Below, piece after piece: positions 1-8,403 of a DNA stretch of 43,139 nt; the first letter of the stretch is position 1, and the number at the start of each line of letters is the position of its first letter. The translations under genes and the position numbers were made by a program. The DNA comes from Elstera cyanobacteriorum (lineage in GTDB: Bacteria > Pseudomonadota > Alphaproteobacteria > Elsterales > Elsteraceae): contig NZ_NOXS01000019.1 of NCBI RefSeq assembly GCF_002251735.1, positions 1 through 43,139 of the forward strand, in the 5' to 3' direction. Under the pieces are notes generated by a model that saw only the letters and a list, made by a program, of their open reading frames with translations, was not told the origin of the DNA and did not search any database.

Positions 1-1
1 C

Positions 2-511
2 CGGAAACTGGCGGCCCAGGAACCGGGGAATATCGAGTTTCAGACGGATCTCATTGTCAGTCTTGTGCGCTTGGCGTTCGCCGGGGAACGACCCGAGAAG
101 CATTATTCCGAAGCACTGGCGATCCTATCGGATTTAAATGCGCGCGGCCTTTTAAGCGCGGATCAAAGCACTTGGGTTCCTGCGGTCACGGCGAAACTGG
201 CTGAATTCTATGGCAGCCAAGCCTACGAGGCGCTTTTCGATAAAGATTTTACCGGTGCCGAGCAGCGCGCAAACGCGGGGTTAGGGCTCGATGCCCGTCT
301 CGATTGGATCAAGAGCAACCTTGCTCACGCCCTGATGTTTCAAAACCGGATTGCCGAAGCGGATGCGATTTATCTCGGCCTAAGGGGGACGGCGGTTCAG
401 GGCAAGCCCTGGGAGCAACTCATTGAAGAGGATTTTAAGGCTCTGCGCGACAAAAATATCCAGCATCCCCATATGGCAGAGATCGAAGCGGCCTTTCGCA
501 AGCGGCGGTAA
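2..511 (+). CDS. C-terminal part of a TPR-like protein (5' end outside window)
   Basis: The reading frame is open from the first bases of the window, so the gene starts upstream. The visible 169 residues are mostly alpha-helical. Near the left edge is the phrase KLAAQEPGNIEFQTDL, which resembles the linker between units in long bacterial tetratricopeptide proteins, often ones with an N-terminal caspase, CHAT or TIR domain. A helix-turn-helix repeat pattern (AYEALFDKDFTGAEQRANAGL, then SNLAHALMFQNRIAEADAIY) supports TPR repeats. The protein ends in a basic tail. It converges on the SLATT gene with 35 bp between stops. The effector domain, if any, is out of view. TPR fold is fairly sure; function is unknown. 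Confidence 0.7.
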   Translation, partial: RKLAAQEPGNIEFQTDLIVSLVRLAFAGERPEKHYSEALAILSDLNARGLLSADQSTWVPAVTAKLAEFYGSQAYEALFDKDFTGAEQRANAGLGLDARLDWIKSNLAHALMFQNRIAEADAIYLGLRGTAVQGKPWEQLIEEDFKALRDKNIQHPHMAEIEAAFRKRR

Positions 512-546
512 TACGGTCGCTGACCCGAACCGCCCAACCCGTGCGC

Positions 547-1434
547 CTAGGCTTTGGGGCGCTCCTCCTTCAGCCACAGCGCCTGCCAACTCTTGGTTTC
601 GGCCGCGATTATGGCTTCGGCGGCAGCGGCGATTTCCGCAGCACCCGCCTCGGGGGATTGGGTTGCCTTTAAATGGGCGAGCCGCCGGGCTGTGATCCGG
701 TAACTAATTATCAGCGCGTCATAGCGTGCCGCTTGGCCGTGGGCGAGAACCGTTCCGGCCACCGTCGTGATAACGGCGGTCAAGGCCGCCAGATCGAAGC
801 CGCCTTTCGCCGTAGTCGCAGCGACGGCTGTAATAACGGCAGCGGCCCCCGCCAAAAGAAATTCAGCACGATGTAAAAGCCGTGACGGCAAGGTCAGGCG
901 GTCGGCGGTCTTGCGATAAAAGGCAATCTGCTCATCTACCCGCGATGTCATGTATGCTGCCGCATCGAGAAAGCCGCGCGGACACGTGCCGGTTCCCTGC
1001 GCTTTCTGCTCCTGAAGCGCGAGGCCTTCGGTTGTGATTTCGACCGCTTCGATGCGGTCGGCAAGAAGCTGATCCCGCGTGCTGCTCTCACTATAAGGGT
1101 CGGCCCCGGTTGCATAGAGGAAGGCTTCGCGTTTTAACGCCTCGGAGGCCATGCGCGCGGTCACATGCTGCGCGACCGCGTCCTGCCCCAACATGCGGGC
1201 GGTCAAGAAAGTTCCCAGCGCCAGCATACCGGTTGCCGTCCAAGTCAAACCGGCGCGGCCGGCATCGCTCGGCAAGCCCCCCGCAACCGCTGCCAGTGCG
1301 GCCCCTGTGATCGACAGCCCAAAGCAGGTGAGACGTATGCTCTCTAACCGCCGTTTCAAATGATTGCCCGTTGCCGAGAGTTCGGCTTGGCGCTCGGCTA
1401 GCCGATCCAAAAGGGGAATAATGCTATTCGTCAT
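547..1434 (-). CDS. SLATT/DUF4231-type membrane protein with two 2TM units
   Basis: A 295-aa protein with four predicted membrane segments in two pairs: ITGAALAAVAGGL and GMLALGTFLTARML near the N-terminus, then FLLAGAAAVITAVAA and LTAVITTVAGTVLAHG near residues 190-240. Each pair is followed by a helical stretch, as in the SLATT (SMODS and SLOG-associating 2TM effector) superfamily that includes DUF4231. SLATT proteins are predicted pore-forming effectors of nucleotide-signal conflict systems. The ATG at 1434 is chosen over a GTG 15 bases upstream because GGTGGG precedes it at usable distance. It is the last gene of the five-gene minus-strand unit, 63 bp after the DUF2235 gene. Family assignment is by architecture and is fairly confident; pore formation here is inferred. 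Confidence 0.75.
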   Translation of the reverse strand: MTNSIIPLLDRLAERQAELSATGNHLKRRLESIRLTCFGLSITGAALAAVAGGLPSDAGRAGLTWTATGMLALGTFLTARMLGQDAVAQHVTARMASEALKREAFLYATGADPYSESSTRDQLLADRIEAVEITTEGLALQEQKAQGTGTCPRGFLDAAAYMTSRVDEQIAFYRKTADRLTLPSRLLHRAEFLLAGAAAVITAVAATTAKGGFDLAALTAVITTVAGTVLAHGQAARYDALIISYRITARRLAHLKATQSPEAGAAEIAAAAEAIIAAETKSWQALWLKEERPKA

Positions 1435-1497
1435 TGTGAACGGGCCCACCGACCGTAGGGTTGAATGAGATAAGAGGCGTCGATCTGCATCAGAGGG

Positions 1498-3015
1498 TCA
1501 CGTGATCGTTAACCGAACCCGCCCGCGATTATTCCCGTAAAAGCCCCAAGCATCATTGGCGTAGGCATAGAAATATCCCGACTCGAGCGGGGTATAGGTC
1601 ACGGGGCCGCTTCCGATGCGAAAACTCTCGTGCGGGATGATCTTCTCTTTCTCCACCCTGCCATTGCCAATCGCGCCGACCAAATAGAACCAGGGCCAAT
1701 CGTGATGGCGGCGCGAAAAGCGGAAATCGGCGTTTTCGTTGCCGGTGAGGCGTTTCAGGAGGGGTTCGATCCGATCCCCCAAACCGCCTACGCCCTGAAA
1801 AAACCGCCCCCAGGTTAAGCGCCGGTCGAGCGGCCCATCAGGGGAGCAACGCATCTCGGCGTCCAGCCACTCGCCTTCGGCGCTGAACGTATAAGGCTGA
1901 CCGGCGGTGAGATAGACGCCGGTATCGTTCCACGGTTGATTGGCATAAATCTCGAGCGTTAGCGGGCTGCCCGGCGTGAAGGGCGCTGTCGGTCGATAGG
2001 GAGCCTGGGTTATCGGTGGTGCCGCCCTGCGTTGCGCCACCGAAGGGTGCAGATCAGGGCTGCCAACCACGGGCACGGCGCGTGGCATCGTGGGGAGAGC
2101 CGAGAAAATCCCCTGGTCTGAACGGTGCTGAACATCCGACGGGTTGGGATGGATTTGCGCGGTGAAATGGGGATCGAAGGCCAAGCCTGCTGCACTCGCC
2201 TCCTGGATCATCCACTCTAGGGGGCCATCGGACAGGCCGGTTTCCTTATAGCCGCCGCCAACATCGGCGTGGCTGCCGGGGAACCAAATTTGTTTGACGT
2301 CCCGCCCCTCAAACTTGGTCCAGAGGGTTGGCTGGAAGCTTTGTCGCCGCTCGTCCATCGCAACCGCGTGGCGGGCGGTGCGGACATTTTTGCCCAAGTC
2401 CGTATCGTGAAAATCATGGTCGCGCGGATTATCGAAAATATTGGCGACGGCCAGTTCGTCCGGCACGCCCAGGGCCCCGACCGTATCCCAAACGCCGATA
2501 AACCGGATGGGAAGGACCACCTGCCCCTCGGGAAGGGGTAAGAATGTCCACCCCGACTGCGCCGCCCATCCGTCGCGTTTTTTCCGGTATCCCTGATCGA
2601 AGGCTTCGCCAATGCGGCGCCAGATTTCGCGATCCGCCAGCCCCGTGAGGTCCAGCAGCCCGCAGCGGCCCACGAAACCGCCGAGGCTGCGCACGGTATA
2701 GGCCCCCCGGCTGAACCCGAATAAAAAGATATCCGTGCCAGGGGTATAGTGATCACAGAGCGTTCGGTAGGCGCTCATAATATTTTGATCGAGCCCAAGG
2801 CCGAGCGCGCCGCCCCAAACCCGCCGGACCAATCCCGCATTCGTGCCAACGCCGGGATGGTAATGGCTTTTCTGGGGGACCCCTGCCCCATCACTGGCGG
2901 CCACGGAATTATGCAGCCGAACTACATTGGTGGGTGATGGCACGCCGCGATCTTCCATATCGGGCGTATTCCAGGTGCCATCACAACAAATAATCAGGCG
3001 CTGGGAGGGGCTCAT
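1498..3015 (-). CDS. DUF2235 alpha/beta-hydrolase (Tle1-like phospholipase family) with LecA-like C-terminal domain
   Basis: A 505-aa protein. The N-terminus LIICCDGTWN, the nucleophile elbow GFSRGA (Ser102), GVWDTVGALG and WFPGSHADVGGGY are hallmarks of DUF2235, the family that includes type VI phospholipases Tle1. The last ~150 residues form a separate beta-rich module beginning near PLTLEIYANQPWNDTGVYL and ending in ANDAWGFYGNNRGRVRLTIT. The YGNN-G motif and preceding ND resemble the calcium and galactose ligands of Pseudomonas LecA (PA-IL). ATG 3015 is preferred over TTG 3033 because GGAG lies 9 bases upstream. The gene follows the patatin gene by 34 bp. No type VI secretion genes are nearby, so an intracellular lipase effector role in the defence unit is more likely. 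Family sure; substrate unknown. Confidence 0.85.
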   Translation of the reverse strand: MSPSQRLIICCDGTWNTPDMEDRGVPSPTNVVRLHNSVAASDGAGVPQKSHYHPGVGTNAGLVRRVWGGALGLGLDQNIMSAYRTLCDHYTPGTDIFLFGFSRGAYTVRSLGGFVGRCGLLDLTGLADREIWRRIGEAFDQGYRKKRDGWAAQSGWTFLPLPEGQVVLPIRFIGVWDTVGALGVPDELAVANIFDNPRDHDFHDTDLGKNVRTARHAVAMDERRQSFQPTLWTKFEGRDVKQIWFPGSHADVGGGYKETGLSDGPLEWMIQEASAAGLAFDPHFTAQIHPNPSDVQHRSDQGIFSALPTMPRAVPVVGSPDLHPSVAQRRAAPPITQAPYRPTAPFTPGSPLTLEIYANQPWNDTGVYLTAGQPYTFSAEGEWLDAEMRCSPDGPLDRRLTWGRFFQGVGGLGDRIEPLLKRLTGNENADFRFSRRHHDWPWFYLVGAIGNGRVEKEKIIPHESFRIGSGPVTYTPLESGYFYAYANDAWGFYGNNRGRVRLTIT

Positions 3016-3049
3016 GATCTTAGTCTCCGGCAAGAGGGGTGCGGGCGGG

Positions 3050-4741
3050 CTAAAGTTTCCAGTCTTTCAAATCTTTTGCGGCTCTTGCTTCGAGTTTGCT
3101 GAGCAGCGCCTTGGTTCCAAAGCCTCTGGCCAGGGCAATGAGCAGATCACTGAACCAGAAGTTCAGCGCGCCACCGGCGGTATGCGTAATAATCTTGTTC
3201 ACGCGCTGATCGAGGGTGTCCGAGATCGACTTCGCCGTCAGTTTATTCGCGGGCCAGTCAACCGTCTGATCCGGCGTCGCCACCTCGTCTATCAGCGGAA
3301 TGATCGGCAGATAGCCATCCTTGGCCTTTCTCTTGAAGCGGACCTTCTGCGCCTCGGTCCAGCGTCCGTGCTGGAACAGCGGATTGCCCGCGTGCAGCAC
3401 GAATTCCTCTTCTAGGAATTTCAGGCAGTTGGCGCGGCCCAACCAATAATCATGGTTGCGGAAATCGCGGTTGAAAAATCCGATGAACCCCGCAAGCCCG
3501 CCGCTCGCCAAGGCTTTTTCGCCCGTGATGTCACGCCGGACGGGGCTAACCAGAAAGCGGCTAAAGACATTCGGATCGGCCATCAACAGCAGGTCGCTGC
3601 TGGCAAAGCGGCTGTGCTGCATAAACCCGTCGAGGGTGGTACGGCCTTGATCGAGCGCATTCCCGGCCTGCGTTTCGCCCAAAGGCACGACGTCGGCCAG
3701 CGGATCGACCAGAATCACAGCGCGGTCCGATTTATCCCCGTCGCGCGGGTTGCGCCCGGTTAGGCCGGATAAATAGGTGCGCGCAAGTTCAATCGGTTCG
3801 TTATTGAACATGCCGCCATCGACCGCATTGAAGGAATAGTCTTTGGCCTCCGGGGTCGTCCATTGCGGGCACAGCGGCAACGCGCGGGCGCGGCCTTCCT
3901 CGCCGGGAACGACGACGGCGCGATAATCGTAATGGGCGCGCGGGCGGGTCAGCGAATAGGGCGGCAAAACCAAGGGAAAGGCGCCCCCGGCTGCGGCATA
4001 GGTGGCGAGCGTATTCCATTCCGTGCCCGCCGCTTCGAAGAATTCGTCGGGGCGCGTATAGGCGTCCAGCTTCGGGGCGCCGTGCCCAGAAATATCGCAG
4101 GCAAAGCGGGCATAATCGGCCTGGGCGCGGGCGCTGAAGGATTTACCGCCCTCGAAGGGAATGGCATAGGGCACGCCGGTCAGATTGCCCAAGGTGACAA
4201 TTACCCGAAACGGATTATCGACATAGGGCCGCTGATACCACCCGTGGGGCAACGGCAGCGGCGCGCGCGGCAATGCCGCTGCCGCCGCCGTCGCGGCCTT
4301 AATCGGGGCACCGTTCAACAGGGATTTAGGGGTTTGATTGGGCTGCAGGTCCGAGAGATCGACCATGCCCCTGATATCCAGCCGGTTGACCCAGGTGTCA
4401 TAGAGCAGATGCGCCTTGCCCACATCCTCGGTCGAGCCGGGCCGGACCGGCTCGATCCCATGGGCCAACATCCGCGCCAACAGTGCCGCACTTACCCCGC
4501 CCCCCGACGCCCCAGTGGCGACGCGCAGCCGCACCTCGTGCTGGGGAACATCCTCTCCCTTGGTCTTCGCGCCATACCAAGCATCCAGCGCCTCGATCAG
4601 CTTATCGAGAAACCCCGCCGTATAGGCGCCGGTGGAGGCAGTTCCCGCCAGCACCAAGGCAACCTGAAACCAGCCATCCAGCGGCGCCTGGACGGAACTA
4701 TTCAACACAGCAGTGACTTGATCGGCGGACGGCTGGGTCAT
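3050..4741 (-). CDS. Patatin-like phospholipase
   Basis: A 563-aa protein with a Ser-Asp dyad patatin fold. An oxyanion-type loop (LAGTASTGAYTAGFLDKLIE, residues ~31-50) precedes the nucleophile elbow GASGG (Ser79). The catalytic Asp lies in VDGGMFNNEP (about Asp308). The protein is longer than minimal patatins, with a C-terminal extension after ~residue 350 ending in an amphipathic, aromatic segment (GGALNFWFSDLLIAL) that could contact membranes. Its ATG overlaps the NLR1 stop as ATGA, implying translational coupling. Patatins act as membrane-degrading effectors in CBASS (CapV) and other antiphage systems; here it is paired with a TIR-STAND protein rather than a cyclase. Start at 4741 is chosen because the upstream in-frame extension is low-complexity Arg/Pro and lies inside NLR1. 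Confidence 0.88.
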   Translation of the reverse strand: MTQPSADQVTAVLNSSVQAPLDGWFQVALVLAGTASTGAYTAGFLDKLIEALDAWYGAKTKGEDVPQHEVRLRVATGASGGGVSAALLARMLAHGIEPVRPGSTEDVGKAHLLYDTWVNRLDIRGMVDLSDLQPNQTPKSLLNGAPIKAATAAAAALPRAPLPLPHGWYQRPYVDNPFRVIVTLGNLTGVPYAIPFEGGKSFSARAQADYARFACDISGHGAPKLDAYTRPDEFFEAAGTEWNTLATYAAAGGAFPLVLPPYSLTRPRAHYDYRAVVVPGEEGRARALPLCPQWTTPEAKDYSFNAVDGGMFNNEPIELARTYLSGLTGRNPRDGDKSDRAVILVDPLADVVPLGETQAGNALDQGRTTLDGFMQHSRFASSDLLLMADPNVFSRFLVSPVRRDITGEKALASGGLAGFIGFFNRDFRNHDYWLGRANCLKFLEEEFVLHAGNPLFQHGRWTEAQKVRFKRKAKDGYLPIIPLIDEVATPDQTVDWPANKLTAKSISDTLDQRVNKIITHTAGGALNFWFSDLLIALARGFGTKALLSKLEARAAKDLKDWKL

Positions 4742-7611
4742 GGCGGGTCTCCGGGGAGAGGAAGATCGAGGAGGCGGGCGGTGTTCGTCAGGGCGTTCTG
4801 AACGTCGGCTTGTGGGATCGTGGGGATAAGGTGGAGAGTGGGGGCGAGCAGCGCGCGGGCGGCGGGAAGGTCGCCGAGGTCGGCGACGGTGCGCGCAAGG
4901 TTGGCGATGCAAATCAGTACTCGAGGATGTTCTTCATTTAAACTCTTCCGCAGAGACGACAGTCCTTCTTCGAGGAGTGCCCGCGCGGCGGAGTGATCAC
5001 CTTGAGCGCAAAGAATTGCCGCTAAATTATTCATGCTTGTAAGTGTGTCAGGATGAGCCGGTCCTAGACGACGGCGGCGAGTTTCAAGCGCCCCTTCTTG
5101 AAGCGCTCGCGCCTTGGACAGGTGGCCCTGGTCGGCGAGTGTCCCTGCTAGATTGTTTTGGCTTGTGAGTGTAGCCGGGTGCTCCGGCCCTAGGGTGCGA
5201 CTGCGCACCTCGAAGACCTGTTCTTGAAGAGTACAGGCGCCCGCCAAATCGTCTAAGGCGCCGAGTACTCCCGCTAAATTATTCATACTGATGAGCGTGT
5301 CGGGATGCTCCTCACCCAGGCGAGAACGGCGAAGTTGCAACACGCTCTCATGTATTTTTCGCGCTTCATTCAGTTTATTCTGCGCAAAAAAAGTATTTGC
5401 TAGATTATTCATCACAGTTAGAGTGTTAGGGTGTTTCGATCCAAATTTTTTCTGAAAAAGTTCTAGTGCTTTTTCATAAAGCTTCTGAGCCCTTGTGAGA
5501 TCGTTCTGCGCACGGAGAATCCCCGCCAGATTATTTATAGTTATGAGCGTGTCGGGGTGAGCCGGGCCTAGAGTGCGTTGTTGAACCTCAAGTACCTGTT
5601 CTTGCAGCACCAGCGCCTTCGGCAAATCCCCACTTTTCCACAATGTCTGCGCCAGGTTATTCATACTTGCAAGCGTATAGGAGTGTTCTTGACCATGAAT
5701 GCGAAGGAAAGAAATTACTACTTCCTCCTGCAATGACTGTGCGGCCAGTAGATTTCCTTGGGCGGAGAGAGTAACTGCAAGATTATTCATAGAGGTGAGT
5801 GTATCGGGATGTTCCGGTCCCAATTTGCACCGGTCTACTTGTAAAGCGTATTCCTGTAGGGCCCTTGCGCCCGCTAAGGCACCGACAAGATGCAATGCTT
5901 GCCCTGTTACCGAGCCTAACCCTGCTTCCCGTTGTGCCAATCCTGCCTCCGCCCGCTTTATCGCATGCGGTAGCAGCCAACCGCTGACGGGGTTACTCCG
6001 ATGGTGGCCGGCATTTGCGTCAATCGCCTGCATATCCGCCAGCAGGGCCGAATCAATCGCCTCCAGCCACCCCGCCACGGGCGCGGCGTCGGTGAATCCG
6101 GGCAGCAGGGTTACCACTTCAGCCAGCAGAGGATGCAAACTGAGGACCGGCACCGCTTCTCCCCCTGGGAAGGCCGCGCGCGTGTCGCGGTCGATCAGGC
6201 CCAGGCTGTAGAGTGGACGCTGGGCGGCGGCGAGGCCTGCTTCTCCCAGGGCTTGCTGCAAGAGTTTGACTGGCACGGGTGCGGCGGCGAGATGGGGCAG
6301 CAGCCCGAGCAGGGTGCGGCTGGTGCCGGGCGGTCCTTGCGTCGGTAGGCGGTCCAGAGTCGTCCGCAGGGTGGCCAGCACGGGGCGAAACGTGTCCTCA
6401 TCGGCCTCAAACTTTTCCATCAGGCTTTCCAGCCCGGCAACCGGCGTTCCTTTTACCTGCGCCAGCAGGGTTTCCGGCGTGATCCCGTCAGCCAGCGCAT
6501 GCCCAAGCAAGGTCAACGATAGCGCGTGGCCGTGGACATGCTGAATCAGCGGCTCCAGCCGATCCGCCGGATAGATCGGCCCCTCCTGCGCTTCCGCAAT
6601 CCGCTTGAGCAAGCGCAGCGCATCGGCGGGGCGCATCCGGTCGAGCGGATAGGCGGCGATTCCCGGCAGCCGGGCGCGGGCGGTAAAGAGCGTCGTCCCC
6701 TCCCCGCTTGGTGCGCGCAGGGCGGCAATCTGCGCTTCGTTCGCCCGGCTGGGCACATTATCCACCAGCCAGAGATAGGCCCCCTTGCCGTTGAAATAGT
6801 GAAACAAGGCGCCGCGAACCTCATCGCGCGCGCCGGTCCCCGTGGGCAGGTTGCGGCGTTGGGCGGCGCGCAATAGGGCCGTATCGATCTCCCGGTCAAT
6901 ATCGGCTTCGCTGACGGTATCGCCCGGCAAATTGAGGCGCAGCAAACCGCCCGGGTAACAAACAGCGAAGCGGCGCGCATATTCCTGCGCCAACTGGGTT
7001 TTGCCCTGGCCGCCGAGGCCGGAGACCAGCGCCTGCGCCGCCCCCTGCCCTTCTACCCCCGGCGCGTCGGCCCAAAGCTGGGCGTGGAGTTCCAACAGTT
7101 CCCGCGCCCGCCCAACGAAACGCGGGTCGGCGGCTTCATCACTGCGGGCGACGCGCAGGCCCATCGCCCCAAAACTCTGCACCTTGTCGTGCGCGGCGAT
7201 ATGGGCGCACAATTGGTCCGCCAGCGTGTCCAACGCCGCATCGCTGGGATCGGCGGGCAGGATCGGCAGTTTCACTGCCTTCAGCCGCCCCAAGGCCGCG
7301 TCGGACAGAATCGCCTCCGGCCCTACAACCAGAATTTGCCCTACCGCCGCCTGGGGCTGGGCCGAAGCGAGGGCGGTGATGAGTTCGAACTGACAGGCGA
7401 CCGACGCGCCAAACTCCCCGAACCACCAGGCCAAGAAAAATGCGCTGGACCGCAGCCCGTCGAGAACCTTCTCAGACAGCGGCTCCAGCGGTTCGATTTC
7501 GCGCTCATCCAGCCAGACGCGAAGATCGGGCCTTTCCAACCGGGCCTTCAAACGCCGAATAGTGGGCTTTTCGGCAGAATGGTGGCTGAGGAAGATCTGC
7601 CGCGAGGTCAT
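4738..7611 (-). CDS. TIR - NB-ARC-like STAND NTPase - TPR protein (NLR1)
   Basis: A 957-aa NLR-like protein. The N-terminal TIR domain (about 4-140) has IFLSHHSAEK, RVWLDEREI and ACQFEL, the last supplying the putative NADase glutamate Glu76. The NTPase has P-loop GLGGQGKT (198-205), kinase-2 YLWLVDN (Asp284), LFTAR (sensor/RNBS-B, ~308-312), a GLPL-like GHALSL and a winged-helix LHPLLAEVV where plant NLRs have MHD. The C-terminus holds eight exact 42-residue kinesin-light-chain-type TPRs plus a partial ninth. TIR-STAND-TPR proteins are predicted intracellular sensors whose oligomerisation activates TIR-mediated NAD+ cleavage. The gene follows the CBS-like membrane gene by 12 bp and overlaps the patatin gene by 4 bp. 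Repeats 4-5 are AT-rich and divergent. Architecture is sure; ligand is unknown. Confidence 0.9.
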   Translation of the reverse strand: MTSRQIFLSHHSAEKPTIRRLKARLERPDLRVWLDEREIEPLEPLSEKVLDGLRSSAFFLAWWFGEFGASVACQFELITALASAQPQAAVGQILVVGPEAILSDAALGRLKAVKLPILPADPSDAALDTLADQLCAHIAAHDKVQSFGAMGLRVARSDEAADPRFVGRARELLELHAQLWADAPGVEGQGAAQALVSGLGGQGKTQLAQEYARRFAVCYPGGLLRLNLPGDTVSEADIDREIDTALLRAAQRRNLPTGTGARDEVRGALFHYFNGKGAYLWLVDNVPSRANEAQIAALRAPSGEGTTLFTARARLPGIAAYPLDRMRPADALRLLKRIAEAQEGPIYPADRLEPLIQHVHGHALSLTLLGHALADGITPETLLAQVKGTPVAGLESLMEKFEADEDTFRPVLATLRTTLDRLPTQGPPGTSRTLLGLLPHLAAAPVPVKLLQQALGEAGLAAAQRPLYSLGLIDRDTRAAFPGGEAVPVLSLHPLLAEVVTLLPGFTDAAPVAGWLEAIDSALLADMQAIDANAGHHRSNPVSGWLLPHAIKRAEAGLAQREAGLGSVTGQALHLVGALAGARALQEYALQVDRCKLGPEHPDTLTSMNNLAVTLSAQGNLLAAQSLQEEVVISFLRIHGQEHSYTLASMNNLAQTLWKSGDLPKALVLQEQVLEVQQRTLGPAHPDTLITINNLAGILRAQNDLTRAQKLYEKALELFQKKFGSKHPNTLTVMNNLANTFFAQNKLNEARKIHESVLQLRRSRLGEEHPDTLISMNNLAGVLGALDDLAGACTLQEQVFEVRSRTLGPEHPATLTSQNNLAGTLADQGHLSKARALQEGALETRRRRLGPAHPDTLTSMNNLAAILCAQGDHSAARALLEEGLSSLRKSLNEEHPRVLICIANLARTVADLGDLPAARALLAPTLHLIPTIPQADVQNALTNTARLLDLPLPGDPP
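4876..5883 (-). repeat. Eight 126-bp TPR-coding tandem repeats of NLR1
   Basis: Eight consecutive 42-codon units without indels encode TPRs of the pattern GDL..AR.LQEQVLE..R..LGPEHP followed by TLTSMNNLA. Unit boundaries fall at Gly codons (for example 5757 and 4875, reading the minus strand). These units are the most diverged of the three NLR arrays. A low-GC block at about 5341-5520 (hand count 69 of 180 G+C) covers parts of units 4 and 5. Confidence 0.9.
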
Positions 7612-7623
7612 AACGCCCCCGCT

Positions 7624-8403
7624 TTAGGCTTGCGATTCGCGGGTGATATCGACGTTCGAAATCCAGCCCAGCATCGGCTCGGTCGGGATGCCGGACCGGG
7701 TCACGATCACATCTTGGCAGTTGGGCACCGCCGCCATCGCCGCCTTCGCATCGGCCAGCGAGCCCGCCTCGCCAACGAAGGCAAGGGTGCGGCTGAGGAA
7801 GGCGCTCCACGGGCCGGTGCCGCCCGGTTGGGATTGGTCGATGAGGGCGGAGAGGGGATCGGCCTTCAGGTCAATTGATTTACCCGGAGCCTGATAAACC
7901 TGCGCCAGCATCTCGTTCCAAATCGACCGGTGCAGGACGGCGGCGCAACTACCGTCGGCGCGCAAAAACAGCAGGCGATTGATGCGCTGCTGCTGCGGTG
8001 TGAGCGTCTCGAACCCCGCCACAACCTGTGCGCACATTAGATCGCCCAAAACCCCGCTCGGCCCCAGGGTGACGGCAATCACCGAGGCTTTCGGCATCAT
8101 CACATCGCGCAACTTTCTGCTAGCAAGCCGCGCGCTGACGGCTTTCACCGCATCCAAGGTGCCTTGGGAGGCCGCGAGGTAATTCTCCTTCGAATAGAAA
8201 AACGCCAAAATCGTCCCCACCCAGGCCGAGACAACCGGCAGAATGGCGGTGAGCAGCAGCTTGCCGGTATCGAGGAAGTCATTTGGGTTCCCACTGCGGG
8301 CCGCCGCCCACAAAAGCCCGGTGACAAGCACTGTCATCAAGCCCGCGGCGATGCTCATTACGGTGATGGCAAGCTTAAACTGCGGGGAATCGGGTTCAGC
8401 CAT
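7624..8403 (-). CDS. Membrane protein: 2 TM segments plus CBS-like pair
   Basis: A 259-aa protein. Two hydrophobic helices lie at about residues 10-32 (AITVMSIAAGLMTVLVTGLL) and 48-70 (LLLTAILPVVSAWVGTILAF). The soluble remainder resembles a divergent CBS-domain pair: RKLRDVMMPKASVIAV, then RLLFLRADGSCAAVLHRSIW, then TLAFVGEAGSLADAKAAMAA with IPTEPMLGWISNVDIT. CBS pairs usually bind adenine nucleotides or related ligands, so this could be a membrane-anchored nucleotide sensor or effector. ATG 8403 is chosen because GGAG sits 8 bases upstream; an in-frame extension to 8478 lacks these signals. It is first in the five-gene minus-strand unit, 12 bp before NLR1. The CBS call is by motif only and needs profile confirmation; the gene itself is sure. 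Confidence 0.7.
   Translation of the reverse strand: MAEPDSPQFKLAITVMSIAAGLMTVLVTGLLWAAARSGNPNDFLDTGKLLLTAILPVVSAWVGTILAFFYSKENYLAASQGTLDAVKAVSARLASRKLRDVMMPKASVIAVTLGPSGVLGDLMCAQVVAGFETLTPQQQRINRLLFLRADGSCAAVLHRSIWNEMLAQVYQAPGKSIDLKADPLSALIDQSQPGGTGPWSAFLSRTLAFVGEAGSLADAKAAMAAVPNCQDVIVTRSGIPTEPMLGWISNVDITRESQA

Noticed and set aside
1498-3015. Type VI secretion effector (Tle1)
   Set aside because: No VgrG, PAAR, Hcp or immunity gene is nearby, and the gene sits inside an NLR-type defence unit.
3863-4801. 312-codon open frame antisense to the patatin gene
   Set aside because: The patatin frame has catalytic motifs and operon overlaps; the antisense frame has no recognisable domain and reflects GC-rich codon bias.
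547-8403. CBASS system
   Set aside because: A patatin and a SLATT-type protein are present, but I find no CD-NTase/SMODS cyclase anywhere in the window.
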